Shown: positions 23,962-31,381 of the stretch, piece by piece
How positions within the stretch are numbered: position 1 is the stretch's first letter
Layout of the letters: each line of letters begins with the position of its first letter
NCBI GenBank assembly: GCA_021803655.1
Contig: JAJZLK010000050.1
Span: forward strand, 1-32,296
DNA: 32,296 nt
Direction: 5' to 3'
DNA from: Thermoplasmata archaeon
Lineage (GTDB): Archaea; Thermoplasmatota; Thermoplasmata; Thermoplasmatales; Thermoplasmataceae
The notes under the pieces: generated by a model
What the model was told of the DNA's origin: nothing
Databases searched by the model: none
What the model saw: only the letters and a program-made list of their open reading frames with translations
Translations under genes and position numbers: made by a program

Positions 23962-25623
23962 GTGCATACGCTGGTATCAATACCTGATGCACTGTCAATA
24001 GTGGCTGTCTGGGCCATTGTCATCCTGATGGCGTGGGTGCTCGGCGGCTATCTCTACGCTATCTATACTGGGAAGAAGGGGAGGCTGGACAGGTTCTTTG
24101 ACCCGGTGGAGAGGTTCATCTATCGGCTGGCTGGTGTTGATCCGTCCAGGGAGATGTCATCAAAGGACTATTTCCTGAATCTCATAATCCTGAACGCTTT
24201 TCAGTGTGGGCTTGCTTTTGTCATCCTGAGTTTCCAGTCTTATCTCCCGCTCAATCCGCAGCATTTTCCAAACCTGAGCTGGGATCTCTCCCTGAACACC
24301 GCTCTTTCCATCTCATCAAACACAAATTTACAGCACTACGGAGGAGGAAGTTCTCTCTCGTACCTGAGCCAGATGATGGCAATCCAGTTCCTCCAATTCA
24401 CATCAGCCGCTACAGGTCTGAGCGTGGCAGTCGCCATTTTCAGGGGATTCTCCGGAAGGTTCGGCGGCATTGGCAATTTCTATTATGACTTCGTGAGAAG
24501 CCTCACCAGGGTACTTATTCCACTGAGCTTTGTTGCTGCAATTATCCTTGTGGCTCTCGGGATACCACAGACTCTGAATGGCTACGTTCTGGTGAAGACA
24601 TTGGAGGGAGGTTCCCAGGTTCTGAAAGTGGGGCCTGTTGCCTCTCTTGTATCAATCATGCAGCTGGGTACCAACGGTGGGGGATATTACGGAGCAAACT
24701 CTGCATACCCGTACCAGAATCCATCTCCTCTCACAAACTGGGTTGAAATAGTACTTATGATGCTCATTCCCACAGCTGTCATTTTCCTGTTCGGCAGGAT
24801 GGTCGGCAACAGGAAAGAGGGTAATGTCATCCTCGTATCGTCTTACACACTCTACGCAATAGATCTCGTTATCTCATTCATCACCGTGACAACAATAGGT
24901 CCTGGAATGGAAGTAAGATTCGGTGCATTCTCCTCTGTTTTCTGGACAGTAACGACCACGGCCTTCACAACTGGGTCCGTTAACGCCTCGCTTGCGGCAT
25001 TCAACCCTCTGGTAATTCTGGCAGCATTCATGGGAATGTTGATTCAGGCCACTCCTGGTGGTATTGGTGTCGGAACGATGTACATGCTCATGTACATTGT
25101 CATGACGGTGTTCATAGTCGGTCTCATGGCAGGAAGAACTCCTGAATACCTCGGAGCCAAGATCACTCCAAGGGACGTAAAGCTGGCAGTTATTGCCTTC
25201 CTTTCACATCCGCTCATAATACTGGTACCGACTGCGCTGGCTTATTCTATGGGTGCTGCAGGTGCGGTCGGTGCCGGAAAGGGACCTGTTGGTTTTATTG
25301 AGATATTCTATGAGTTCACTTCTGCGGCAGCCAACAATGGATCGGATTTCCTCGGTACATCGGCAAATACGGTCTTCTTCAATGTATCCACTGGAATCGT
25401 AATGTGGCTGGGGAGGTTCATTCCGATTGCCGTAATGATAAGCATAGCCGGAAACATGAGCGGAAGGGTCAGAAACATACAGGCGGGACTCAGGACGGAC
25501 AACCTGATCTTCGCGGCCGTTCTCGTTTTCAGCATAATGATCCTGGTGGTGCTCACGTTCTTCCCGTTCCTGGTTCTTGGTCCGATACTGTCTTATCTGG
25601 AGGGAATTCCAAATGGACTCTGA
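23962..25623 (+). CDS. kdpA: Potassium-transporting ATPase subunit A
   Basis: Channel-like, K+-selective membrane subunit of the high-affinity KdpFABC pump. 553 residues with about ten membrane helices. All four selectivity-filter loops are recognisable: SSNTNLQHYGG, LGTNGGGYYGANS, TTAFTTGSVNAS and AAANNGSDF. The start is uncertain: GTG at 23962 is inside the perfect ribosome site AGAGGAGGTG (23955-23964), so translation on that site would begin at an unusual CTG at 23971; alternatively a leaderless GTG message could arise from TTTAATA at 23939-23945. The last codons overlap kdpB by 11 bases. No kdpF is seen between or before these genes. Confidence 0.95.
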   Translation: MHTLVSIPDALSIVAVWAIVILMAWVLGGYLYAIYTGKKGRLDRFFDPVERFIYRLAGVDPSREMSSKDYFLNLIILNAFQCGLAFVILSFQSYLPLNPQHFPNLSWDLSLNTALSISSNTNLQHYGGGSSLSYLSQMMAIQFLQFTSAATGLSVAVAIFRGFSGRFGGIGNFYYDFVRSLTRVLIPLSFVAAIILVALGIPQTLNGYVLVKTLEGGSQVLKVGPVASLVSIMQLGTNGGGYYGANSAYPYQNPSPLTNWVEIVLMMLIPTAVIFLFGRMVGNRKEGNVILVSSYTLYAIDLVISFITVTTIGPGMEVRFGAFSSVFWTVTTTAFTTGSVNASLAAFNPLVILAAFMGMLIQATPGGIGVGTMYMLMYIVMTVFIVGLMAGRTPEYLGAKITPRDVKLAVIAFLSHPLIILVPTALAYSMGAAGAVGAGKGPVGFIEIFYEFTSAAANNGSDFLGTSANTVFFNVSTGIVMWLGRFIPIAVMISIAGNMSGRVRNIQAGLRTDNLIFAAVLVFSIMILVVLTFFPFLVLGPILSYLEGIPNGL

Positions 25624-27766
25624 TGCTGAGAGAGGAATACTGACGGGAAAGTCTGCCCCTGAGGAAAAAAAACCAAAGCTACCAGTTGCGAAGATTCTTG
25701 AAGAATCCATAGTGAGAATGAATCCTGCGAAGCTGATATCCAACCCGGTAATGTTTGTTGTTGAACTCACATTCTTTCTTGTGGGGATCATGGCAATCGA
25801 CCCGACACTGTTCCCGGTGGTGTCCAGCGGATCGGAGCAGGTCTTCTATGTCTACGTTGCTGTCATTCTCGGAATCACGGTATGGTTCAGCACCCTTTCC
25901 GATTCCATTGCTGAGGCGCAGATCAGGGCCACTGCATCCAATCTCAGGAAGATTGAGCAGGAGGTAAAGGCCAAGAAGCTCGACGGAGACAGGAAGGTGA
26001 CTGAAGTCTCCTCTAAAGACCTGAGGAAAGGCGACATGATACTCATCGAGAAAGGAGATGGCATTCCCATAGACTGCGAAGTTCTGGAAGGACTTGCAAT
26101 GGTGGATGAATCACTCCTTACCGGAGAATCGGCCCTTGTCAAGAAGGCTCCCTCAGACGTACTGATCGGCGGTTCCATTCTCATGTCGGATTCCCTTGTG
26201 GCACTGGTGTCGGTGAATCCTGAAGAGACGTACCTGAGTAAGCTGATCAGCATGGTTGAAAGCTCGAAGAGACCAAAGACTCCCAACGAAACCGCAATTT
26301 CAATCCTGCTCCTGGGTCTCACGGTGATATTCACGATCATTGTTGCGGCAATCCTGTGGCTATCCATTGAGCTCAACCTTGGGGTTGACCTGTCTGTACT
26401 GATAGCGCTCTATGTCTGCCTGCTTCCGACAACCATAGGCGCTTTGCTTCCCGCGATAGGGATATCTGGAATAAACAGGATGTCCAGGGACAGGATCATA
26501 GCGAAATCAGGGAAATCCATTGAGGCTGCAGGCGATACCGATTCCCTCCTGCTTGACAAGACAGGCACAATAACGTTCGGAAACAGGATGGCGACAGAAT
26601 TCATTCCGCTGGGCGGACATTCGGCAAGGGAAGTCGGGGAGGCTTCCTTCCTGTCGTCCTGGAATGACGATACGCCGGAAGGAAGAAGCATCATAGATCT
26701 TGCATTCAGGGAGGGATTCGTGCCGAAGGAGTTCAGTTCAATCGGCAGGGCTGAGTCCATGGAATTCAGTGCCGTGACTAGAATGAGCAGCGTGAAACTG
26801 GAGGATGCAGACGACTTTCACCTCCCGAAAGGGGGAAGGGACATCCTGCAGAGAAGAAGGGTGAGAAGGAAATACCTCAACCCTGACTCTGGGGTCGAAC
26901 TTGAGATTTCAAAGGGCGCCCCGGATGCGATAAAGGGATCCGTTCCTGAATGTCCTGAGGGATTCGATAGCACAGTGACTGAGATATCCTCCTCGGGCGA
27001 TACTGCGATGGGAGTTACAGTGGGCGATGAGATCGTTGGGATCATAAGGCTGAAGGACAAACTGAAGCCAGGTATCAGGGAGAAGATCGAGTCGGTTAAG
27101 GTGATGGGAATCAAGCCCCTCATGATCACCGGTGATCAGCCTGAAACTGCCAGGAACATTGCTTCTGAGGTCGGCATCGATAACTTTGTTTCAAGGGCAA
27201 AGCCTGAGACAAAATTCACCGTGGTAAGGGAAGAGCAGCAGGGAGGAAAAGTGGTCGCAATGATCGGGGATGGCACAAATGATGCACCGGCTCTGGCAGC
27301 CGCCGATGTGGGACTGGCAATGGCAACAGGAACAATGGCCGCGAAGGAGGCAGCCAATCTGGTTGATCTGGAGTCAAATCCTGCGAAGATCATAGATGTA
27401 GTCATGCTCGGAAAACAGTTACTGATGACACGCGGAGCAGTTACGACCTTTAGCATTTCAAACGACATAGCGAAATACTTTGCTATCGTGCCGATAATGT
27501 TCGCTTCACTTTCTGTCCTGCAGAAGATCAACATCCTCGGGCTTTCACCACATGTGGCCGTCCTGGCCGCGCTGATATTCAATGCAGCGATAATACCGGC
27601 ACTTATTCCGCTGGCAATGAAAGGAACGAGGTTTAAACCAAGAAGCACAATGTCGATCTTCCTGAGAAATGCCGTAACTTATGGTCTTGGCGGCATAGCA
27701 CTTCCGTTTATAGGCATCGAAGCAATAGGGCTGTTGCTCAGGTTAACTTTCGGAGGGTCTCTATGA
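25613..27766 (+). CDS. kdpB: Potassium-transporting P-type ATPase subunit B
   Basis: Energy-coupling P-type ATPase subunit of the Kdp pump. 717 residues. The actuator-domain TGES motif (LLTGESALV), phosphorylation site DKTGT with Asp315, the MITGDQPETA segment and the hinge GDGTNDAPALAAADVG are all intact. The nucleotide-binding domain has FSAVTRMS, then an insertion of about 35 mostly charged residues (DDFHLPKGGRDILQRRRVRR and following) before the SKGAPDAIKG motif; bacterial KdpB proteins have these two motifs close together. The ATG at 25613 follows GGAGGG at 25599-25604 by eight bases and lies inside the kdpA 3' end. The stop overlaps kdpC by 4 bases. Confidence 0.97.
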   Translation: MDSDAERGILTGKSAPEEKKPKLPVAKILEESIVRMNPAKLISNPVMFVVELTFFLVGIMAIDPTLFPVVSSGSEQVFYVYVAVILGITVWFSTLSDSIAEAQIRATASNLRKIEQEVKAKKLDGDRKVTEVSSKDLRKGDMILIEKGDGIPIDCEVLEGLAMVDESLLTGESALVKKAPSDVLIGGSILMSDSLVALVSVNPEETYLSKLISMVESSKRPKTPNETAISILLLGLTVIFTIIVAAILWLSIELNLGVDLSVLIALYVCLLPTTIGALLPAIGISGINRMSRDRIIAKSGKSIEAAGDTDSLLLDKTGTITFGNRMATEFIPLGGHSAREVGEASFLSSWNDDTPEGRSIIDLAFREGFVPKEFSSIGRAESMEFSAVTRMSSVKLEDADDFHLPKGGRDILQRRRVRRKYLNPDSGVELEISKGAPDAIKGSVPECPEGFDSTVTEISSSGDTAMGVTVGDEIVGIIRLKDKLKPGIREKIESVKVMGIKPLMITGDQPETARNIASEVGIDNFVSRAKPETKFTVVREEQQGGKVVAMIGDGTNDAPALAAADVGLAMATGTMAAKEAANLVDLESNPAKIIDVVMLGKQLLMTRGAVTTFSISNDIAKYFAIVPIMFASLSVLQKINILGLSPHVAVLAALIFNAAIIPALIPLAMKGTRFKPRSTMSIFLRNAVTYGLGGIALPFIGIEAIGLLLRLTFGGSL

Positions 27767-28212
27767 AGATTCCAGAGAAGCTTAATGCACCGCTGAGGAT
27801 GGCAATAGTGTCCATGATCATATGCGGTCTTGTATTCCCGGTGGCAGTCACCGGTATCGCTGAACTCGCGTTCCCTTTTCAGGCCAACGGGGAACAGGCA
27901 ACCTTCAACAACACATCAATCGGTTCTTACCTGATTGCCCAGGAATTTACGGCTCCGGTCTTCTTCCATCCGAGGAACGATTCGGCATCCGGTGTAGATC
28001 CTGACATTATGCTCAGCAGTGCATATGCACAGATTCCTGGCATCAGCAACAGCACAGGAATATCAAGCTCTATCCTGCACGGCATTGTTGACAATTTCGT
28101 CAGCTACACGATGTTCTTCTTCGGAACTCCGTATATTAACGTTCTTCAGGTAAATCTCTACCTCGTGGAGCACTACTCCTCAGTCTACTCAAAGTACGTG
28201 AAAGCAGGATAG
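27763..28212 (+). CDS. kdpC: Potassium-transporting ATPase subunit C
   Basis: Single-span accessory subunit that assists assembly and ATP binding or K+ delivery in the Kdp pump. 149 residues, shorter than the about 190 of many bacterial forms. One N-terminal membrane helix (about 12-35) is followed by an external domain with the signature GSYLIAQEFTAPVFFHPR and the ASGVDPDIMLSSAYAQ segment. Loss of length falls mainly in the loop after the HPR motif and at the C terminus. It overlaps kdpB (ATGA). kdpD and kdpE sensors do not follow; a convergent enolase-superfamily gene begins 31 bases after the stop. Confidence 0.94.
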   Translation: MKIPEKLNAPLRMAIVSMIICGLVFPVAVTGIAELAFPFQANGEQATFNNTSIGSYLIAQEFTAPVFFHPRNDSASGVDPDIMLSSAYAQIPGISNSTGISSSILHGIVDNFVSYTMFFFGTPYINVLQVNLYLVEHYSSVYSKYVKAG

Positions 28213-28243
28213 TCCCGTAATGCACCGTGCGTGAATATGGACT

Positions 28244-29362
28244 TTACCGGTTCAGGGAAGACTGGAGTTCGGGAACCAGGTCCTCCACAGTATATCCAAA
28301 ACCGGGACCATTCCTCAATTTTATCATTCCCTTCGAGAATTCAGGCTTCTCCCGGACGAGATCTCTCTTAAGTTTCAGCGGTCCCACGAATTCATTTTCC
28401 CTGCTTATCCAGGCTGTGGTTGCAGCAACAGTCGCCTCAACCATCGTGCCGAGGGAGGAGGAGAAGCCGTTTCCTATGACGCAGTCTATTCCTCCGGCCT
28501 CTGCCACTGCAAGTATCTTCCTGGTCTCAGAAACCCCGCCGTTCCGCATAACTTTCACCTTCACAACTGAAGCCATTTCCAGTTCAATTATGCGAAGCAT
28601 GTCCTGCTTCGTCACGACGCTTTCATCTGCCATTATCGGGATTGGGCTCATCCGGTTCAGGAATCGCATTGAATCTGCGTCCAGGCGATTGACAGGCTGC
28701 TCCAGTATGTCGATATCCAGCCTTGAGATTTTCTCTATCAGTTTCATGGATGAGGACCTTGTCAGGCTCTGGTTTGCATCAATCCTGAGACGGAATTCAT
28801 AACCCATCTTCTTCCTTATTTCCGACAAAGTGAGAACGTCCTTGTCGACATCCGGTCCTATCTTGACCTTTATGCACCTGTAACCTTCAGAAAGGAAGCG
28901 TTCTATTTCTCCCAGGGTGGATTCCAGCCTCCCGATTCCCACCCATCCTACTATTCCCAGGTTTCTGTTCACACGCCCTCCGAGAAGCTCATATGCCGGT
29001 TTCGACACAATTTTCCCCTTCAGGTCAAGCAGTGCCGTTTCGACGAGAGCCTTGGACATCAGGTGACCGAAAACTGAATCGTTCAGCCTCCTGTTGATAA
29101 CTTCCGATGCGAAGGGATCTTCTCCCTTAATCAGCCTGATGAATTCATTCTCAATAAGGGGCTGTACATTGTACCAGGCTTCCTCTGAATAGTTAGGCGT
29201 ATCCGGTTCCAGTGAGCTGAAACCCACCATGCCATTGTCGGTCGTAATCATGATTACAACAGAGTTCACATCTTCCTTGACTCCAAGGGAGTTTTCGTAT
29301 TGCATGTTGAGGGGAAGTTTGATATTATACAGTTTCACTTCCTGAATCGCCGTGGTTTCCAT
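28244..29362 (-). CDS. Enolase-superfamily enzyme, muconate-lactonizing/dipeptide-epimerase subgroup
   Basis: Metal-dependent enzyme that abstracts a proton alpha to a carboxylate (racemase, epimerase, cycloisomerase or dehydratase). 372 residues from the second ATG. Active-site residues line up with the MLE subgroup: Lys165 and Lys167 in KVKIG, metal ligands Asp195 (DANQS), Glu221 (EQP) and Asp246 (ADES), and the second base Lys270 before NGG. The substrate is not deducible. An upstream ATG at 29374 would add MVLK, but the TATA-like TAAATTAT (29381-29388) is only about 11 bases from it and about 23 from the ATG at 29362, which favours the inner start and a leaderless message. It is divergent from the LeuCD/TcuA-like cluster. 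Confidence 0.85.
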   Translation of the reverse strand: METTAIQEVKLYNIKLPLNMQYENSLGVKEDVNSVVIMITTDNGMVGFSSLEPDTPNYSEEAWYNVQPLIENEFIRLIKGEDPFASEVINRRLNDSVFGHLMSKALVETALLDLKGKIVSKPAYELLGGRVNRNLGIVGWVGIGRLESTLGEIERFLSEGYRCIKVKIGPDVDKDVLTLSEIRKKMGYEFRLRIDANQSLTRSSSMKLIEKISRLDIDILEQPVNRLDADSMRFLNRMSPIPIMADESVVTKQDMLRIIELEMASVVKVKVMRNGGVSETRKILAVAEAGGIDCVIGNGFSSSLGTMVEATVAATTAWISRENEFVGPLKLKRDLVREKPEFSKGMIKLRNGPGFGYTVEDLVPELQSSLNR

Positions 29363-29380
29363 TTTAAGCACCATTATCCA

Positions 29381-29388
29381 TAAATTAT
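29381..29388 (-). promoter_or_regulatory. TATA-like box before the enolase-superfamily gene
   Basis: Read on the minus strand, ATAATTTA is centred about 23 bases before the ATG at 29362. The rest of the gap to 29508 is very AT-rich and has further candidates on the plus strand (ATTAATATTTT near 29437-29449 and TTTTAAAT near 29470) for the hydro-lyase operon. Confidence 0.4.
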
Positions 29389-29508
29389 GTCATCAATGAG
29401 TCTCTGCTGGAGACACATGCACCCAATCTTTTGTATAATATTAATATTTTCAATAGAAACCTATTAGTATTTTAAATTGCTTCCTGCGAACATGGGAGAT
29501 GGGCCCAA

Positions 29509-30822
29509 ATGGTAGCTGATCATGATGATAGTTCTATAATAAACGACAGGGGGCTGACTTTTGCCGAGAAGATTCTGTCCCTGAAGAGTATGTCAAATTC
29601 AGGTCCAGGAAGAAACGCGGCAGCAGCAGGAGATTTTGTCATCTCATCGGTCGACTTCACTTACGTTCACGATGTACAGGGGCCCCTGGTTATCAAGATA
29701 TTTGAGGAACTGAAAGGGGAAAAGGTATTTGACAGGAACAAGGTCCTGCTCAACATAGACCATGACTTCCCGCCAAGTTCTGAGCGTTCGGCGGAACTCC
29801 ACAACAGGATGAGAAATTTTGCAAGTTCGCAGGACTGCATGATCCAGGAGGGATCCAACTGTCACCAGTACATCCTTGAGAATTTTGCAACTCCGGGAAT
29901 GCTCATAATAGGTGCAGATTCCCACACAACTACACTGGGATCACTGGGTACATTTGCTGCCGGTATGGGGAGCAGCGATGTGGCTTCGATACTCCTTACC
30001 GGAAAGACCTGGCTCAGGGTTCCGGAAACCATAAGGATACACGTGGACAGCCCTCTCGGACCCGGCATCACAGCAAAGGACGTTGCGCTGGAAGCTCTTC
30101 GGGTCCTCGGGACGGACGGAGCAAATTACAAGTCAATCGAGTGGGTGGGCAAAGGCGTGGAGGCAATGACCATTGACTCAAGATCAACGCTGACAAATCT
30201 CGCACTGGAAATGGGTGCAAAGAATTCAGTCGTTTTCTCAGATGGCGTAACAAGAAAGTTCCTGCGGGGACGCAACAGGGAACCGGGAATGGAGATCAGG
30301 GCAGGGGATGAATCACCCGTGTTCAGGGATATATACATTGAGAGTGAATCGCTGGTTCCAATGGTGGCTCTTCCCGGAAGTCCCGGGAACGCAAAGCCCG
30401 TTTCCGAGATAGGTGCACGGATACCGATAAATGCGGTTCTCGTCGGCACATGCACTAACGGGAGGCTGGAAGACCTGAGACGTGTTGCGGCGATCCTGAA
30501 GGGAAGACATGTGAAGCAGGGAGTGAGGATGATAGTCACACCCAACTCAATTGAAGTATACAAGCAGGCGGACAGGGAAGGAATCATATCAACACTGCTG
30601 GAAAGCGGTGCAACAGTCACGTCTCCCGGATGCGGGGCATGTGCGGGCCTGTCAAAGGGACTGATAGGCAAGAACGAGGTTGCGGTATTTGCCGGCCCAA
30701 GAAATTTCCCGGGAAGGCTTGGAAGCGTCGACTCTAAGATCTATCTTTCATCGCCGGAAACAGCTGCGGCGTCAGCGATAACGGGATTTGTATCATCAAT
30801 CGAGGAGGTTGATCATAAATGA
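29509..30822 (+). CDS. Aconitase-superfamily hydro-lyase, large subunit (LeuC/homoaconitase type)
   Basis: Large subunit of a two-subunit [4Fe-4S] hydro-lyase that moves water across a C=C bond in an isopropylmalate-, homoaconitate- or aconitate-like acid. 437 residues, normal for the archaeal LeuC/HacA group. Iron-sulfur ligands are Cys315 (GTCTNGR) and Cys375/Cys378 (GCGAC). GADSHTTTLGSLGTFAAGMG (given in full at 133-152) is the typical substrate-loop segment. ATG 29509 is preceded by GGGAG (29494-29498). It overlaps the small-subunit gene by 4 bases, and both are followed by a TcuA-like dehydrogenase. No leuA or leuB is present, so leucine synthesis is not supported by the context; a catabolic role with the dehydrogenase is the better guess. 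Confidence 0.9.
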   Translation: MVADHDDSSIINDRGLTFAEKILSLKSMSNSGPGRNAAAAGDFVISSVDFTYVHDVQGPLVIKIFEELKGEKVFDRNKVLLNIDHDFPPSSERSAELHNRMRNFASSQDCMIQEGSNCHQYILENFATPGMLIIGADSHTTTLGSLGTFAAGMGSSDVASILLTGKTWLRVPETIRIHVDSPLGPGITAKDVALEALRVLGTDGANYKSIEWVGKGVEAMTIDSRSTLTNLALEMGAKNSVVFSDGVTRKFLRGRNREPGMEIRAGDESPVFRDIYIESESLVPMVALPGSPGNAKPVSEIGARIPINAVLVGTCTNGRLEDLRRVAAILKGRHVKQGVRMIVTPNSIEVYKQADREGIISTLLESGATVTSPGCGACAGLSKGLIGKNEVAVFAGPRNFPGRLGSVDSKIYLSSPETAAASAITGFVSSIEEVDHK

Positions 30823-31331
30823 AGAACGTACGTGGAAAGTGCTGGACTTTCGGCGATGATGTCAGTACAGATGCCATCCTGCCGTCGAAGTGGAAGACTG
30901 TCTCATTCGAACCCTCAGAACTTGGAAAACATGCCATGACCGGCATTGACGAAAAGTTTCCGGAGAAGGTCTCGAACGGGGACATCATTGTTGGCGGTTT
31001 GAATTTCGGATGCGGTTCCAGCAGGGAGCAGGCTCCAATTGCCCTTCTCGGCTGCGGAATAAGGGTGGTCATTGCAAAGAGCATCGCGAGAATATTTTTC
31101 AGGAACTGTGTCAACGTCGGGATATATCCCATCGAGGCAGACTTCCCTGATGACTTTTTTATGGACTCGGATGAGATCGAAGTACACTTTGATCTTGGTG
31201 TCATAGTAAACAAGAGGACCGGGAAGGGACTGCCATTCAAGGTGATCCCGTCATTCCTCTCGACGATACTTAATTCCGGCGGACTGAAGTCTTTCATTCT
31301 CGGTGGCGGAAAATATGAGGACCTGTTCTGA
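30819..31331 (+). CDS. Aconitase-superfamily hydro-lyase, small subunit (LeuD type)
   Basis: Swivel-domain subunit partner of the upstream large subunit. 170 residues, normal length. The substrate-carboxylate motif FGCGSSREQAP is intact (63-73). The loop that decides substrate in this family, after the Thr-Asp pair, reads TDAILPSKWKTVS; in isopropylmalate and homoaconitate enzymes it is usually of the form P-(A/G)-(R/K)-Y-L-x-x, so Trp25-Lys26 at the Tyr-Leu place is unusual. This argues for a substrate other than isopropylmalate. Start and stop overlaps: ATG overlaps the large-subunit stop; the next gene begins about 50 bases after its stop. Confidence 0.9.
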   Translation: MKNVRGKCWTFGDDVSTDAILPSKWKTVSFEPSELGKHAMTGIDEKFPEKVSNGDIIVGGLNFGCGSSREQAPIALLGCGIRVVIAKSIARIFFRNCVNVGIYPIEADFPDDFFMDSDEIEVHFDLGVIVNKRTGKGLPFKVIPSFLSTILNSGGLKSFILGGGKYEDLF

Positions 31332-31381
31332 CTTGTTTCCCGAAGAACGGCCAGCACCGCATAAAGTGAACGCAGGATGGT

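Noticed and set aside
25204-25791. 195-codon minus-strand frame opposite the kdpA/kdpB junction
   Set aside because: Lies entirely opposite well-conserved kdpA and kdpB coding sequence.
29509-31331. Firm assignment of the hydro-lyase pair as leucine biosynthesis LeuCD
   Set aside because: No leuA/leuB in reach, an unusual specificity loop and a TcuA-like neighbour; only the superfamily is certain.
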